DNA of 64,000 nt from Lachnospira eligens (GCF_009680455.1 NZ_WKRD01000012.1:1-64000), one strand, 5' to 3'. Shown: positions 16,401 through 25,694, counted from the first letter of the stretch. The notes: a model not told the origin generated them from the letters alone. Numbers and translations: made by a program.

Positions 16401-17141
16401 ATGAGATATAATGAATTAACATTTCAGGGGAGAAATGCTGTATTAGAGGCATTCCGCTCTGGTAAAACTATTGATAAGCTTTTTATTCTTGACGGCTGTC
16501 AGGATGGACCAATAAAGAGTATTGTCAGAGAAGCAAAGAAAACAGATGCAATTATCAATTATGTTGATAAGGAAAGACTCGACAGACTTGCAGGAACAGG
16601 ACATCATCAGGGAGTTGTTGCCATTGGCGCAGCTTATGAATATGCAGAGGTTGAGGATATACTTGCAGCAGCTAAGGAAAAGGGAGAAGATCCATTTATA
16701 TTCATTCTTGATGAGATAGAGGATCCTCACAATCTTGGTGCTATTATAAGAACTGCCAACCTTGCAGGTGCACATGGAGTTATTATTCCTAAGAGAAGAG
16801 CTGTCGGACTTACAGCAACTGTAGCTAAGACATCAGCAGGCGCGATTAATTACACACCTGTAGCTAAGGTTACTAATATTTCACAGACAATCGAGGAACT
16901 TAAGAAGCAGGGACTCTGGTTTGTATGCGCTGATATGGGCGGGGAGACAATGTATAATCTTAATCTCAAAGGACCTATCGGCCTTGTTATAGGTAATGAG
17001 GGCAATGGAGTAAGCCGTCTTGTTAAGGACAAATGTGATTTCATCGCATCAATTCCTATGAAGGGTGATATTGATTCTTTAAATGCCTCAGTTGCAGCAG
17101 GTGTTCTTGCATACGAAATAGTCCGTCAGAGACTTAATTAG
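16401..17141 (+). CDS. rlmB: 23S rRNA 2'-O-ribose methyltransferase, RlmB/TrmH family
   Basis: A 246-residue SpoU-type methyltransferase. The N-terminal substrate-binding part (FQGRNAVLEAFRSG) is followed by the trefoil-knot SAM domain with its three motifs: DPHNLGAIIRTANLAGAHGV, LVIGNEGNGVSRLV and SLNASVAAGVLAYE. Family members modify G2251 of 23S rRNA; related proteins modify other sites, so the exact nucleotide is inferred. AAGGAGA precedes the ATG. sigH starts 11 bases after the stop, so the two share a transcript. Confidence 0.92.
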   Translation: MRYNELTFQGRNAVLEAFRSGKTIDKLFILDGCQDGPIKSIVREAKKTDAIINYVDKERLDRLAGTGHHQGVVAIGAAYEYAEVEDILAAAKEKGEDPFIFILDEIEDPHNLGAIIRTANLAGAHGVIIPKRRAVGLTATVAKTSAGAINYTPVAKVTNISQTIEELKKQGLWFVCADMGGETMYNLNLKGPIGLVIGNEGNGVSRLVKDKCDFIASIPMKGDIDSLNASVAAGVLAYEIVRQRLN

Positions 17142-17152
17142 GGAGTTTTTTT

Positions 17153-17764
17153 ATGAAGCATATGGAAGAGTATCCTGATGAAGAGCTTATTGATATGTAC
17201 AGGGCAGGTAATGAGCAGGCAATTGAGTACATATTTGAGAGATATAAGTATATAGTGCGAAAGAAAGCAAAAGCCATGTTTCTTGCCGGAGGAGACAGTG
17301 ATGATTTAATCCAGGAGGGAATGATAGGCCTTTATAAGGCTGTCCGTGACTATGATAAGCAAAAGGATGCTTCTTTCATGACATTTGCAGGAATGTGCAT
17401 AAACAGGCAGATTCTTAATGCGGTTACAGCTTCTAACAGAAAGAAGAATACACCACTTAATACATATGTTTCTTTTGATGAGCCGGTCAATCCAGAAGAT
17501 GATTCTCAGGTAAAGCTGGTGGATGTACTAAAGTCTGATAAGGAACAGAATCCGGAAAGACTTTTTATTGATCAGGAAAATGCTGAAAGTTTAGAAGATA
17601 AATTATACAGTGTGTTAAGTGATTTTGAAAAAAATGTGCTGGAATTATATATGTCTGGCAAAGATTATATAGCTATTGCGCAGATGCTTGATAAGCCGCC
17701 AAAATCTATAGATAATGCTATACAAAGGATAAGGAATAAAGTTGACAAAATAACCAACCTATAA
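17153..17764 (+). CDS. sigH: RNA polymerase sigma factor, SigH/Spo0H type
   Basis: A 203-residue sigma-70-family factor. Region 2 (DDLIQEGMIGLYKAVRDYDK, FMTFAGMCINRQILNAV) and region 4 (LSDFEKNVLELYMSGKDYIA, then RIRNKVDK) are complete. Its place after rlmB is the standard location of sigH in Firmicutes. In spore formers it controls entry into sporulation and stationary phase. The cotJ genes elsewhere in the window fit a lineage with spore ancestry, but sporulation ability is not shown. The last codons contain the promoter of the downstream tRNA. Confidence 0.88.
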   Translation: MKHMEEYPDEELIDMYRAGNEQAIEYIFERYKYIVRKKAKAMFLAGGDSDDLIQEGMIGLYKAVRDYDKQKDASFMTFAGMCINRQILNAVTASNRKKNTPLNTYVSFDEPVNPEDDSQVKLVDVLKSDKEQNPERLFIDQENAESLEDKLYSVLSDFEKNVLELYMSGKDYIAIAQMLDKPPKSIDNAIQRIRNKVDKITNL

Positions 17765-17770
17765 TATTAT
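17742..17770 (+). promoter_or_regulatory. Sigma-A promoter for tRNA-Thr (and probably purA)
   Basis: TTGACA at 17742-17747, a 17-base spacer and TATTAT at 17765-17770. The -35 box lies inside the end of sigH. The start would be at about 17777, some 16 bases before the tRNA. Confidence 0.75.
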
Positions 17771-17792
17771 GAATAGGTGTGTTAAGACACAT

Positions 17793-17864
17793 GCTATTGT
17801 AGCTCAGGGGTAGAGCACTTCATTGGTAATGAAGAGGTCACGGGTTCAATTCCCGTCAATAGCT
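17793..17864 (+). tRNA. tRNA-Thr (anticodon GGT)
   Basis: The cloverleaf is complete. GCTATTG (17793-17799) pairs with CAATAGC (17857-17863), with discriminator T. The D arm is AGCTCAGGGGTAGAGCA. The anticodon stem CTTCA/TGAAG holds the loop TTGGTAA, anticodon GGT. The T arm is CGGGTTCAATTCCCG. CCA is not encoded. A very short variable loop gives a class I tRNA. Confidence 0.95.
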
Positions 17865-17906
17865 TAATTTAATGTTTGTGTTTTTTAAAACAGATTGGAG
17901 GACGCT

Positions 17907-19202
17907 ATGGTAAAAGCTATTGTAGGTGCTAACTGGGGTGATGAAGGAAAGGGTAAGATTACTGATATGCTTGCCGAAGAATCAGACATCATCGTAAGAT
18001 TCCAGGGAGGAGCTAATGCGGGACATACTATTATTAATGATTATGGAAAGTTCGCGCTTCATCTTTTACCTTCTGGAGTTTTCTATAACCATACAACAAG
18101 TGTCATTGGCAACGGCGTAGCTCTTAATATTCCATATCTTGTTAAGGAATTAAAGAGCCTTACAGACCGTAATGTACCAATGCCTAAGATTCTTGTATCA
18201 GACAGGGCACAGATTCTTATGCCTTATCATGTTGCATTTGATACATATGAAGAAGCAAGACTTGCTGGTAAATCATTTGGTTCTACCAAGTCAGGTATTG
18301 CTCCATTCTATTCAGATAAGTATGCTAAGATTGGTTTCCAGGTTAATGAATTATTCGGAGACGAGCAGGAACTTAAGGAAAAGATTGCTAATGTATGTAC
18401 ATTAAAGAATGTTATGCTTGAGCATCTCTATCATCAGCCACTTCTTAATGAAGAAGAGATATTCAATACTCTTATGGAATATAAAGAGATGGTTGAGCCA
18501 TATGTATGTGATACATCAGCATTTTTACATCAGGCACTTAAAGACGGAAAGAAGATTTTACTTGAGGGTCAGTTAGGTTCTCTTAAGGATACTGACCATG
18601 GTATATATCCAATGGTAACTTCATCATCAACATTAGCTCCTTATGGTGCTATTGGTGCTGGTATTCCGGCTGCATCAATTACAGATGTTGTTACAGTTGT
18701 TAAGGCATATTCTTCAGCAGTTGGTGCCGGAGCATTTGTAAGCGAAATCTTTGGTGATGAGGCAGATGAACTCAGACGCAGAGGTGGAGACGGTGGTGAA
18801 TTCGGAGCTACTACAGGACGTCCTAGAAGAATGGGATGGTTCGATGCAGTTGCTACACGTTATGGCGTAAGAATGCAGGGAACAACAGAGGTTGCTCTTA
18901 CAGTTCTTGATGTACTTGGATATCTTGATGAGATTCCAATGTGTGTTGGATATGAGATAGATGGAAAGATTACTAAGGATTTCCCAACTACTCCACAGCT
19001 TGAGAAGGCTAAGCCGGTATTAAAGACTATGCCAGGCTGGAAGTCAGATATCAGAGGAATTACTAACTATGAAGAACTTCCTGTTGAGTGCCGTAACTAT
19101 ATTGAGGCTATTGAGCAGGAAATTGAAGCCCCTATCACAATGGTATCTAATGGCCCTGGAAGACATGAGATTATCCACAGAAAGAGTAAATTTTCTAAAT
19201 AA
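17907..19202 (+). CDS. purA: Adenylosuccinate synthetase
   Basis: GTP-dependent first step from IMP to AMP. The 431-residue protein has the P-loop-like WGDEGKGKI at the N-terminus, QGGANAGHTI, GNGVALN, the LLEGQLG segment and the GTP-binding region near the C-terminus. Some motifs differ mildly from the enteric form (LLEGQLGSLKDTDHGIYPMV where [21 protein letters not shown] is usual), but the active-site Asp and His near the start are present. TTGGAGGA at 17895-17902 is the ribosome site for the ATG at 17907, which rules out the upstream TTG as start. A strong terminator follows. Confidence 0.94.
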   Translation: MVKAIVGANWGDEGKGKITDMLAEESDIIVRFQGGANAGHTIINDYGKFALHLLPSGVFYNHTTSVIGNGVALNIPYLVKELKSLTDRNVPMPKILVSDRAQILMPYHVAFDTYEEARLAGKSFGSTKSGIAPFYSDKYAKIGFQVNELFGDEQELKEKIANVCTLKNVMLEHLYHQPLLNEEEIFNTLMEYKEMVEPYVCDTSAFLHQALKDGKKILLEGQLGSLKDTDHGIYPMVTSSSTLAPYGAIGAGIPAASITDVVTVVKAYSSAVGAGAFVSEIFGDEADELRRRGGDGGEFGATTGRPRRMGWFDAVATRYGVRMQGTTEVALTVLDVLGYLDEIPMCVGYEIDGKITKDFPTTPQLEKAKPVLKTMPGWKSDIRGITNYEELPVECRNYIEAIEQEIEAPITMVSNGPGRHEIIHRKSKFSK

Positions 19203-19216
19203 TAATATTTAACATT

Positions 19217-19258
19217 ACCGTATCTGCAGTACAACAGTTTTGCAGATACGGTCTTTTT
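19217..19258 (+). terminator. Rho-independent terminator after purA
   Basis: ACCGTATCTGCA (19217-19228) pairs perfectly with TGCAGATACGGT (19241-19252), followed by CTTTTT. Confidence 0.93.
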
Positions 19259-19274
19259 ATAGGTAATTGAAGGT

Positions 19275-19338
19275 AAATCCCTCTCCTCACCTGAGGGGAA
19301 TGTGCTTACAATAAGCACATGGATTTTGCTTCGCAAAA
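19275..19338 (+). promoter_or_regulatory. Structured leader with mutually exclusive helices before deoC
   Basis: AAATCC (19275-19280) can pair with GGATTT (19321-19326), closing a junction that holds a CCTC/GAGG hairpin and a 9-bp ATGTGCTTA/TAAGCACAT hairpin (19300-19320). A fourth hairpin, TTTTGC (19324-19329) with GCAAAA (19333-19338), uses three bases of the closing helix, so the two cannot form together. The ribosome site AGGAGGG starts at 19341, next to it. This is switch-like architecture but matches no riboswitch class I know; it could also be a dispersed palindromic repeat. Confidence 0.45.
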
Positions 19339-19351
19339 CAAGGAGGGAAAT

Positions 19352-19999
19352 ATGAAGTTTAATAAATATTTTGACCACACTGACTTAAAGCCGGAAGCGA
19401 CTAAGGATGATATACGTACATTATGTGAAGAAGCAAAAAAGTATAATTTTGCATCAGTATGCGTTAATGGAATATATACAGCATTTGCAAAAGAATGTCT
19501 TTCCGGAAGTGATGTTAAGACATGTGTTGTTGTTGGATTTCCGCTGGGAGCTATGAGTACAGACGTAAAGGCTTATGAGACTAAGAAAGCCGTAGAAGAT
19601 GGTGCGGATGAGATTGATATGGTTATTCCTGTAGGACTTCTTAAAGCAGGTGAATATGATGCTGTGTATGAGGATATTAAGGCAGTAAGGGATGCATGTG
19701 CAGGAAAAGCTTTAAAGGTTATATTCGAGAACTGTCTTCTGACTGATGAGGAGAAGATTAAGGCGTGCGAACTGTCTGTTAAGGCAGGAGCTGATTATGT
19801 CAAGACTTCAACAGGATTCTCTACAGGAGGTGCAACAATAAGTGATGTTGCACTTATGAAAGCCCATGTGGAAGGAAAGTGTAAGGTTAAAGCGGCAGGC
19901 GGAATAAGAGATTACAACACAGCAGCTGCCATGATAGATGCCGGAGCTGACAGGCTTGGAACAAGCGCTACAATTAAGATTATGGAAGGAAGGCAGTAA
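19352..19999 (+). CDS. deoC: Deoxyribose-phosphate aldolase
   Basis: Class I aldolase cleaving 2-deoxyribose 5-phosphate to glyceraldehyde 3-phosphate and acetaldehyde in deoxynucleoside breakdown. The 215-residue TIM barrel carries [22 protein letters not shown] (catalytic Asp region), [12 protein letters not shown], the Schiff-base lysine in [15 protein letters not shown], and the proton-relay lysine in VKAAGGIRD. The start follows AGGAGGG; the frame open from 19319 lies in the structured leader. It stands alone between two terminator-like regions, not in a deo operon, and its stop lies two bases from a convergent gene. Confidence 0.94.
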   Translation: MKFNKYFDHTDLKPEATKDDIRTLCEEAKKYNFASVCVNGIYTAFAKECLSGSDVKTCVVVGFPLGAMSTDVKAYETKKAVEDGADEIDMVIPVGLLKAGEYDAVYEDIKAVRDACAGKALKVIFENCLLTDEEKIKACELSVKAGADYVKTSTGFSTGGATISDVALMKAHVEGKCKVKAAGGIRDYNTAAAMIDAGADRLGTSATIKIMEGRQ

Positions 20000-20001
20000 A
20001 A

Positions 20002-20208
20002 TTACTGCTTATTCCTTCCTGAAAGAATCTTGTATACAAGTGTCATTGCATATATTACAACAGGAAATACAATGTCTGTGAAGAGCAGACCTGTAAATAC
20101 TTTATGACATGCCTCATTGTCTATGAATGCAAGTATTAAAGTGGCGATTATCATTATGCCCCAGAGTATGACTGCAGTTAATGCAGCAAATCGTTTTAAT
20201 CGTTTCAT
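20002..20208 (-). CDS. Small two-helix membrane protein
   Basis: A 68-residue protein starting at 20208 behind GGAGG (minus strand). It has a basic N-terminus (MKRLKRF) and two hydrophobic stretches (LTAVILWGIMIIATLILAFI and LLFTDIVFPVVIYAMTLVYK), separated by a short loop, with a basic C-terminus. It resembles short uncharacterised membrane proteins common in Lachnospiraceae. The gene converges on deoC. A GCAGTAA/TTACTGC palindrome at the junction (about 19993-20008) may help end both transcripts. Confidence 0.65.
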   Translation of the reverse strand: MKRLKRFAALTAVILWGIMIIATLILAFIDNEACHKVFTGLLFTDIVFPVVIYAMTLVYKILSGRNKQ

Positions 20209-20307
20209 GAATAAGACCTCCAATGTCAGATACTTAATAATATACATTACATTGGCATGCCGCTCAAGTTATTTATAAAAATGTTGCGTAACAGATAAAA
20301 AATGTTA

Positions 20308-20335
20308 TAATTAAATGAGGCATGGAGGCCGATGT
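20308..20335 (+). promoter_or_regulatory. Possible sigma-D promoter for the FliD-like gene
   Basis: GCCGATGT at 20328-20335 matches the sigma-D -10 element in seven of eight bases. A TAAT at 20308-20311 lies 16 bases upstream, a weak -35. It is 41 bases before the start codon. Confidence 0.45.
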
Positions 20336-20376
20336 AACTATTAGGAAACAGAATCAATAGACAAGGAGGTATGCAT

Positions 20377-21141
20377 ATGTCAATTAATGCTTATAATGCC
20401 AGTACAATATCAGCATTGTTCGCAGGACTCAATAATTCGTCTAGTGGAACATCATTGTCATATGGCATTGATTTTACAACTTATAATTCAATAAAGAATG
20501 GCTCTTATAGCAAACTGATGAGGAAGTATTACAGCAATAAGGCTTCTGAATCAACGGATGGTGCGACTGCCAATAAGAATACCGGTAAGGTACAGAGTAT
20601 TGATATACAGAAGAATAATGCGACGGTAAACAGAGACAACGCAGCATCACTTGTGGATTCAGCATCAGAACTTAAGAAGTACTCTCTGTGGTCTAAAGTT
20701 GATAAGACAGATAAAGATGGCAATACAGCTAAAGAATATGATACTGATAAGATTGCAAAGGCAGTATCTTCATTTGTTAAGAATTATAATTCTTTAGTAT
20801 CATCTACAGCAGATTCTTCAAGCAGATATGTGCTTAACAGTGCATCTAATATGGTGAATTATACAAGGGTTAATGCTGATCTTCTTAAGAAGATTGGTAT
20901 ATCTGTCGGCTCAGATAATAAGCTGACGGTAGACGAGGATAAGTTAAAGGCTTCAGATATGGCTGTGGTTAAGTCGGTATTCAAGGATTCCGGCTCATTT
21001 GGACAGACAATATCTGCCAAGGCTTCAACTATATATGGTAATGCAGTATCACAGTTATCAGAATTATCTACTAAGAATTCTTATACATCTAATGGACTGT
21101 ATTCATACTCATCTGGTTATACATACAACCAGTACACATAA
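20377..21141 (+). CDS. Hypothetical protein resembling the C-terminal part of flagellar cap protein FliD
   Basis: A 254-residue protein without signal peptide or membrane segment. The C-terminal 130 residues contain AVSSFVKNYNSLVSSTADSS, LKKIGISVGSDNKLTVDEDK and a closing helix, which resemble the FliD C-terminal domain (F--AYN-L--, L--IGI--d--G-L-lDe-kL). The N-terminal half is Ser/Thr/Asn-rich and not recognised. A full FliD is usually over 400 residues, so this is a short relative rather than a standard cap. A sigma-D-like box upstream supports a flagellar link. AGGAGGT directly abuts the ATG at 20371, so the ATG at 20377 is the sensible start. Confidence 0.55.
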   Translation: MSINAYNASTISALFAGLNNSSSGTSLSYGIDFTTYNSIKNGSYSKLMRKYYSNKASESTDGATANKNTGKVQSIDIQKNNATVNRDNAASLVDSASELKKYSLWSKVDKTDKDGNTAKEYDTDKIAKAVSSFVKNYNSLVSSTADSSSRYVLNSASNMVNYTRVNADLLKKIGISVGSDNKLTVDEDKLKASDMAVVKSVFKDSGSFGQTISAKASTIYGNAVSQLSELSTKNSYTSNGLYSYSSGYTYNQYT

Positions 21142-21169
21142 TTAATATTTTGAAAGGTAACAATCAGAC

Positions 21170-21676
21170 ATGGCATTATTAGAAACATGGAGAAAACTCG
21201 CATACGAGACAGAGATGGATCAGAAGAACGCTTCAGAATTCTGGGGTTCATATTTTAATCAGGAGAAGGCTATTTATGAGCAGATTCTCGCAGATTCTGA
21301 TACAGTAGTTAAAGGAACTGTTAAGGAATTAGCAGAGAAGTTTGGAGTAGAAGTACTTCTTATGACAGGATTCCTTGATGGTATCAATGACAGCTTAAAG
21401 ACTCCTAATCCAATTGAAACTATGGATGAGAATACAGAAGTTAGTCTCGATTATGACAAGGAAAAACTTTATTACAACATGGTAGGCTGCAAGGCTGACT
21501 GGCTTTATGAATTGCCACAGTGGGATAACCTTCTTGATGAGCAGACAAGAAAAGACCTTTACAAGAAGCAGAAGCTTTCTGGAACTGTTGTTAAGGGCAA
21601 GAAAATCGGAAGAAATGATCCGTGCCCATGCGGAAGTGGAAAGAAATATAAGCAGTGCTGTGGAAAGAATGCATAG
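21170..21676 (+). CDS. SEC-C motif protein
   Basis: A 168-residue protein. Residues 1-140 form an acidic helical domain that I do not recognise. Residues about 146-166 are a SEC-C zinc-binding motif ([20 protein letters not shown]) with the C-x-C...C-C ligands, the same module found at the end of SecA, where it binds zinc and SecB or ribosomes. This protein has no SecA ATPase part. In Firmicutes, small SEC-C proteins are common and mostly uncharacterised. The gene has its own ribosome site (GAAAGG) and a terminator downstream. Confidence 0.75.
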   Translation: MALLETWRKLAYETEMDQKNASEFWGSYFNQEKAIYEQILADSDTVVKGTVKELAEKFGVEVLLMTGFLDGINDSLKTPNPIETMDENTEVSLDYDKEKLYYNMVGCKADWLYELPQWDNLLDEQTRKDLYKKQKLSGTVVKGKKIGRNDPCPCGSGKKYKQCCGKNA

Positions 21677-21690
21677 CTTTTAAACACTAA

Positions 21691-21719
21691 GACCTGCCAG
21701 ATAATGGCAGGTCATTTTA
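21691..21719 (+). terminator. Rho-independent terminator after the SEC-C gene
   Basis: GACCTGCCA (21691-21699) pairs with TGGCAGGTC (21705-21713), followed by ATTTTAA. Confidence 0.8.
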
Positions 21720-21753
21720 ATGTTAAGTACAGGAATGATAAGAGGTAATTATA

Positions 21754-22500
21754 ATGGATGCATATACAGGCTTTGCATATGTTTATGATGAGTATATGGA
21801 TAATATTCCATATGAGGAATGGGGGCAGTACATGATTGCTCTCCTTAAGGAAAATGGTGTGTCAGGTGATTCATCAGTGCTTGAATTGGGCTGTGGAACA
21901 GGAACTGTTACAAGAATGCTTGCTAAGGAAGGCTATGACTGTGTTGGACTTGATATGTCTGAGGATATGCTGTCTATAGCTTCTGAGAAAACATTTGAAG
22001 AGGGTTCGCAGGTTATATATACATGTCAGGATATGAGGGATTTTGAAGTGCCTTATGAAGTAGACGGTATGATAAGTATAGGGGATTCCATGAATTATAT
22101 TACATCTGTTCCTGACCTTGAAAGTGTATTTGCATGTGTTAGTGAGAACCTTAAAAAAGGCGGTGTATTTATATTTGATTTAAAGACAATACATTTCTTC
22201 AGGGATATACTTGCTGAGAATACATATGCTGAGAACAGGGAAGATTCTGCATTTATATGGGACAACTATTATGATGAGAAAGAACGCAATAATGAATATG
22301 AGCTTGCTGTGTTTGTTAAGAATGAGGATGGTACATTTGACAGATTTGAAGAACAGCACTATCAGCATGGCTTTACTATAGATGAGGTTACAGGTGCAGT
22401 TAATAAGGCTGGACTTACCGTGAAAAATGTGTATAATGCATTTACTAAGGATATGCCTGACGATAAGTCGGAAAGATTATATTTTGTGATTGAGAAATAA
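21754..22500 (+). CDS. Class I SAM-dependent methyltransferase
   Basis: A 248-residue cytoplasmic protein with the Rossmann methyltransferase motifs: motif I VLELGCGTGTVTRML, the acidic residue after strand 2 in CVGLDMSEDML, and SIGDSMNYI at motif IV. It is close to the YodH/YjhP-like small-molecule methyltransferases found upstream of hslO in many Firmicutes. The substrate is not predictable. Its stop codon is 14 bases before the start of hslO, so the two are probably cotranscribed. Confidence 0.8.
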   Translation: MDAYTGFAYVYDEYMDNIPYEEWGQYMIALLKENGVSGDSSVLELGCGTGTVTRMLAKEGYDCVGLDMSEDMLSIASEKTFEEGSQVIYTCQDMRDFEVPYEVDGMISIGDSMNYITSVPDLESVFACVSENLKKGGVFIFDLKTIHFFRDILAENTYAENREDSAFIWDNYYDEKERNNEYELAVFVKNEDGTFDRFEEQHYQHGFTIDEVTGAVNKAGLTVKNVYNAFTKDMPDDKSERLYFVIEK

Positions 22501-22513
22501 TAAGGAGATAATT

Positions 22514-23392
22514 ATGGGTGATTATATTGTTAGAGCCACAGCAGCAGGTGGCCAGGTAAGAGCATTTGCCACTACAACGAAAGGGCTTGTTGAAGAAGCA
22601 AAAGAAAGACATAACATGAGTCCTATCGCAACTGTTGCACTTGGAAGACTTCTTACAGGTGGTGCGATGATGGGCGCAATGATGAAGAATGATGCGGATA
22701 TTCTTACTGTACAGATTAAGGGCAATGGTCCAATCGGAAGTATGACAGTTACAGCTAATCCTAAGGGGGAGGTTAAGGGATTTGTTGGCAATCCACAGGT
22801 TATGCTTCCACTTAAGGATGGAAAGCTTGATATTGCGGATGCGGTAGGAATTGGTGTATTAAGTGTAATTAAGGATATTGGACTTAAAGAGCCATATGTT
22901 GGTGATACTATTCTTATCACAAGTGAGATTGCAGATGACCTTACTTATTATTTTGCTAACAGTGAGCAGGTTCCATCTTCTGTAGGACTTGGCGTTCTTA
23001 TGAATAAGGATAATACTGTTGAGCAGGCTGGAGGATTTATTATCCAGCTTATGCCGGGAGCAACGGATGAATTTATAGATAAGCTTGAGGCTAGAATTAA
23101 GGAGATTAAGTCTGTTACAGCCATGCTGGAGGAAGGAATGACTCCTGAACAGATTCTGGAACATATTCTTGGGGATATGGAGCTTGATATTCTTGACACT
23201 ATTCCAACAAAGTTTTACTGTAACTGTTCTAAGGACAGAGTGAGCAAAGCTGTTATCAGTGTAGGAAAAGAAGAAATACAGAAGATGATTGATGATGGTG
23301 AGCCAATTGAGGTTAATTGTCACTTCTGTAATTCACATTATACATTTACAGTTGATGAGCTTAAGGAAATGTATGACTGCTGTACAAGATAA
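22514..23392 (+). CDS. hslO: Redox-regulated chaperone Hsp33
   Basis: A 292-residue cytoplasmic holdase chaperone activated by oxidative stress. The N-terminal domain (VRATAAGGQVRAFATTTKGL, LGRLLTGGAMMGAMMK) is followed by the C-terminal zinc centre with cysteines in CNCSKDRV and CHFC; their oxidation switches on activity. A further CC pair lies at the extreme C-terminus. The ATG at 22514 follows AAGGAG; the frame is open eight codons upstream, but without support. Gene order methyltransferase-hslO-aroK is compact. Confidence 0.93.
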   Translation: MGDYIVRATAAGGQVRAFATTTKGLVEEAKERHNMSPIATVALGRLLTGGAMMGAMMKNDADILTVQIKGNGPIGSMTVTANPKGEVKGFVGNPQVMLPLKDGKLDIADAVGIGVLSVIKDIGLKEPYVGDTILITSEIADDLTYYFANSEQVPSSVGLGVLMNKDNTVEQAGGFIIQLMPGATDEFIDKLEARIKEIKSVTAMLEEGMTPEQILEHILGDMELDILDTIPTKFYCNCSKDRVSKAVISVGKEEIQKMIDDGEPIEVNCHFCNSHYTFTVDELKEMYDCCTR

Positions 23393-23415
23393 ATCTCAGG
23401 CGTATGGAGGTACAC

Positions 23416-23928
23416 ATGAATAATATTATACTTATAGGCATGCCGGGAAGCGGAAAAAGTTCACTTGGAGTAGTGCTTGCCAAGAAGATAGGATTTGGAT
23501 TCATTGATTCAGATCTTGTTATTCAGCAAAGAGAGGGAATGACTCTTGAAAGGATAATTGAAAAGCACGGAGATGCAGGATTCATACAGATTGAAAATGA
23601 AGTGAATTGTTCCATCAGTCCACACCACACGGTTATTGCAACAGGTGGGAGTGCTGTATATGGAAAAGAGGCAATGGAACATTTTAAGGATATTGGTACT
23701 GTGGTTTATCTTGAACTTCCACCAGAATCACTTGAGGAGAGACTTGGAAGTCTTAAAGAACGTGGGGTTGTGTCTAATGGAAAGACAACTGTGGAAGAGA
23801 TATATGCTGACAGGGCCGCACTTTATAAGAAATATGCAGACATTACGCTTAATGAGCAGGGAAAGCAGATAAGAGAAACTGTGGAGATGCTGTATGATAT
23901 TATAATGAATAAAGACCAGTATAATTAA
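23416..23928 (+). CDS. aroK: Shikimate kinase
   Basis: A 170-residue kinase phosphorylating shikimate in the chorismate pathway. Walker A is GMPGSGKS (residues about 7-14), DSD at about 32-34 binds metal/shikimate, and [12 protein letters not shown] is the usual glycine-rich shikimate loop. The lid and adenine-binding regions ([23 protein letters not shown]) are present, though the lid is less basic than in E. coli AroK. The start follows GGAGG at 23407-23411. An orphan aro gene in this position is unremarkable. Confidence 0.85.
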   Translation: MNNIILIGMPGSGKSSLGVVLAKKIGFGFIDSDLVIQQREGMTLERIIEKHGDAGFIQIENEVNCSISPHHTVIATGGSAVYGKEAMEHFKDIGTVVYLELPPESLEERLGSLKERGVVSNGKTTVEEIYADRAALYKKYADITLNEQGKQIRETVEMLYDIIMNKDQYN

Positions 23929-24004
23929 ACAACTGGTTGAACTATGTAAGAATTTAGGGTACAATAATCTTTACCTTTTAAATACGAAAACAAGGAGGAT
24001 TAAC

Positions 24005-25681
24005 ATGGAAAACGAAGCTCTTTCTAAGAACTTTATTGAGCAGATTATAGATAAGGATATTGAGAGTGGCCATTGCAAGAAGGTCATTACAAGATTTCCA
24101 CCAGAACCTAATGGATATCTTCATATTGGACATGCCAAGTCTATATTATTAAATTATGGACTTGCAAAGGAATATGGCGGACAGTTTAATATGAGATTTG
24201 ATGATACTAATCCTACTAAGGAAAAGGTTGAATTCGTAGACTCTATTAAGGCAGATGTTGAATGGCTTGGAGCAGAGTGGAACGGAGACGTCCTTTTTGC
24301 ATCAGATTATTTTCCACAGATGTATGAAGCAGCTGTAAAACTTATCAAGAAGGGAAAAGCTTATGTAGATGATTTATCTGCGGAGGAGATTAGAAAGTAC
24401 AGAGGAACTCTTACTGAACCAGGTAAGGAAAGTCCTTATAGAAACCGTTCTGTAGAAGAGAATCTTCAGCTTTTTGAGGAGATGAAGGAAGGAAAATATG
24501 CAGACGGAACGAAGGTTTTAAGAGCTAAGATTGATATGGCATCTCCTAATATTAATATGAGAGATCCTGTTATTTACAGAGTTGCACATATGACACACCA
24601 CAGAACAGGAGATCAGTGGTGCATATATCCGATGTATGATTTTGCACATCCTATTGAGGATGCAGTAGAGGGAATTACACATTCTATATGTACACTTGAA
24701 TTTGAGGATCACAGACCTCTTTATGACTGGGTTGTAATTGAGACCGGTTATAAGACATCTCCAGAGGAGAATCCTAAGCAGATTGAATTTGCAAAGTTAT
24801 ATCTTACTAATGTTGTAACAGGTAAGAGATATATTAAGAAGCTTGTAGAAGATGGAATTGTTGACGGATGGGATGATCCAAGACTTGTATCTATTGCAGC
24901 TTTAAGAAGAAGAGGATTTACTCCTGAAGCTATTAAGATGTTCGTTGAGCTTGTTGGTGTTACTAAGGCACAGGGTTCAGTTGAATATCCAATGCTTGAA
25001 TATTGTATAAGAGAAGATTTAAAGCTTAAGGTTAAGAGAATGATGGCTGTTCTTGATCCTGTTAAGCTTGTCATTGATAATTATCCTGAAGGCCAGGTTG
25101 AATATATGGAAGTGGCTAATAATCAGGAAAATCCAGAGATGGGAACAAGAAAAGTTCCATTTACAAAGGAACTTTATATTGAGAGAGAGGATTTCATGGA
25201 AGAGCCTCCTAAGAAATATTTCAGACTTTTCCCTGGTAATGAAGTGCGTCTTATGAATGCATATTTTGTTACATGTACTGACTATGTCAAGGATGAGAAT
25301 GGAAAGGTTATAGAAGTACATTGTACTTATGATCCTGAGACTAGGGGTGGAAATTTCACAGGCCGTAAGGTTAAGGGAACAATACACTGGGTTTCTGCTA
25401 CAGAAGGCTGTAAAGCTGAAGTCAGATTATACGAGAATATCGTAGATGAAGAAAAGGGCGTTTATAACGAAGAAGATGGTTCTATGAATATCAATCCGAA
25501 CTCTAAGATTGTTCTTACAGAGTGTTATCTTGAACCAGAGCTTATGAAAGCTGTAAGTGAAGATAAGTTCCAGTTTGTAAGAAATGGCTATTTCTGCGTT
25601 GATAATAAAGATTCAGAACAGGGTAAGCCTATATTTAACAGGATAGTTTCACTTAAGAGTTCATTCAAATTACAGAAATAG
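24005..25681 (+). CDS. glnS: Glutaminyl-tRNA synthetase (divergent clostridial type)
   Basis: A 558-residue class I synthetase that attaches glutamine directly to tRNA-Gln. The N-terminal catalytic core is clear: [20 protein letters not shown] contains the HIGH motif, then [27 protein letters not shown] and [20 protein letters not shown]. The second class I signature, normally VMSKR in this family, reads VVTGKR (residues 270-275), so the Met-Ser pair is lost and Lys274 kept. The C-terminal anticodon-binding barrels follow. AAGGAGG precedes the ATG. The DUF2225 gene starts 13 bases downstream. I believe other Lachnospiraceae share this variant, from memory only. Confidence 0.92.
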   Translation: MENEALSKNFIEQIIDKDIESGHCKKVITRFPPEPNGYLHIGHAKSILLNYGLAKEYGGQFNMRFDDTNPTKEKVEFVDSIKADVEWLGAEWNGDVLFASDYFPQMYEAAVKLIKKGKAYVDDLSAEEIRKYRGTLTEPGKESPYRNRSVEENLQLFEEMKEGKYADGTKVLRAKIDMASPNINMRDPVIYRVAHMTHHRTGDQWCIYPMYDFAHPIEDAVEGITHSICTLEFEDHRPLYDWVVIETGYKTSPEENPKQIEFAKLYLTNVVTGKRYIKKLVEDGIVDGWDDPRLVSIAALRRRGFTPEAIKMFVELVGVTKAQGSVEYPMLEYCIREDLKLKVKRMMAVLDPVKLVIDNYPEGQVEYMEVANNQENPEMGTRKVPFTKELYIEREDFMEEPPKKYFRLFPGNEVRLMNAYFVTCTDYVKDENGKVIEVHCTYDPETRGGNFTGRKVKGTIHWVSATEGCKAEVRLYENIVDEEKGVYNEEDGSMNINPNSKIVLTECYLEPELMKAVSEDKFQFVRNGYFCVDNKDSEQGKPIFNRIVSLKSSFKLQK

Positions 25682-25694
25682 TGAGGTTATCCTG

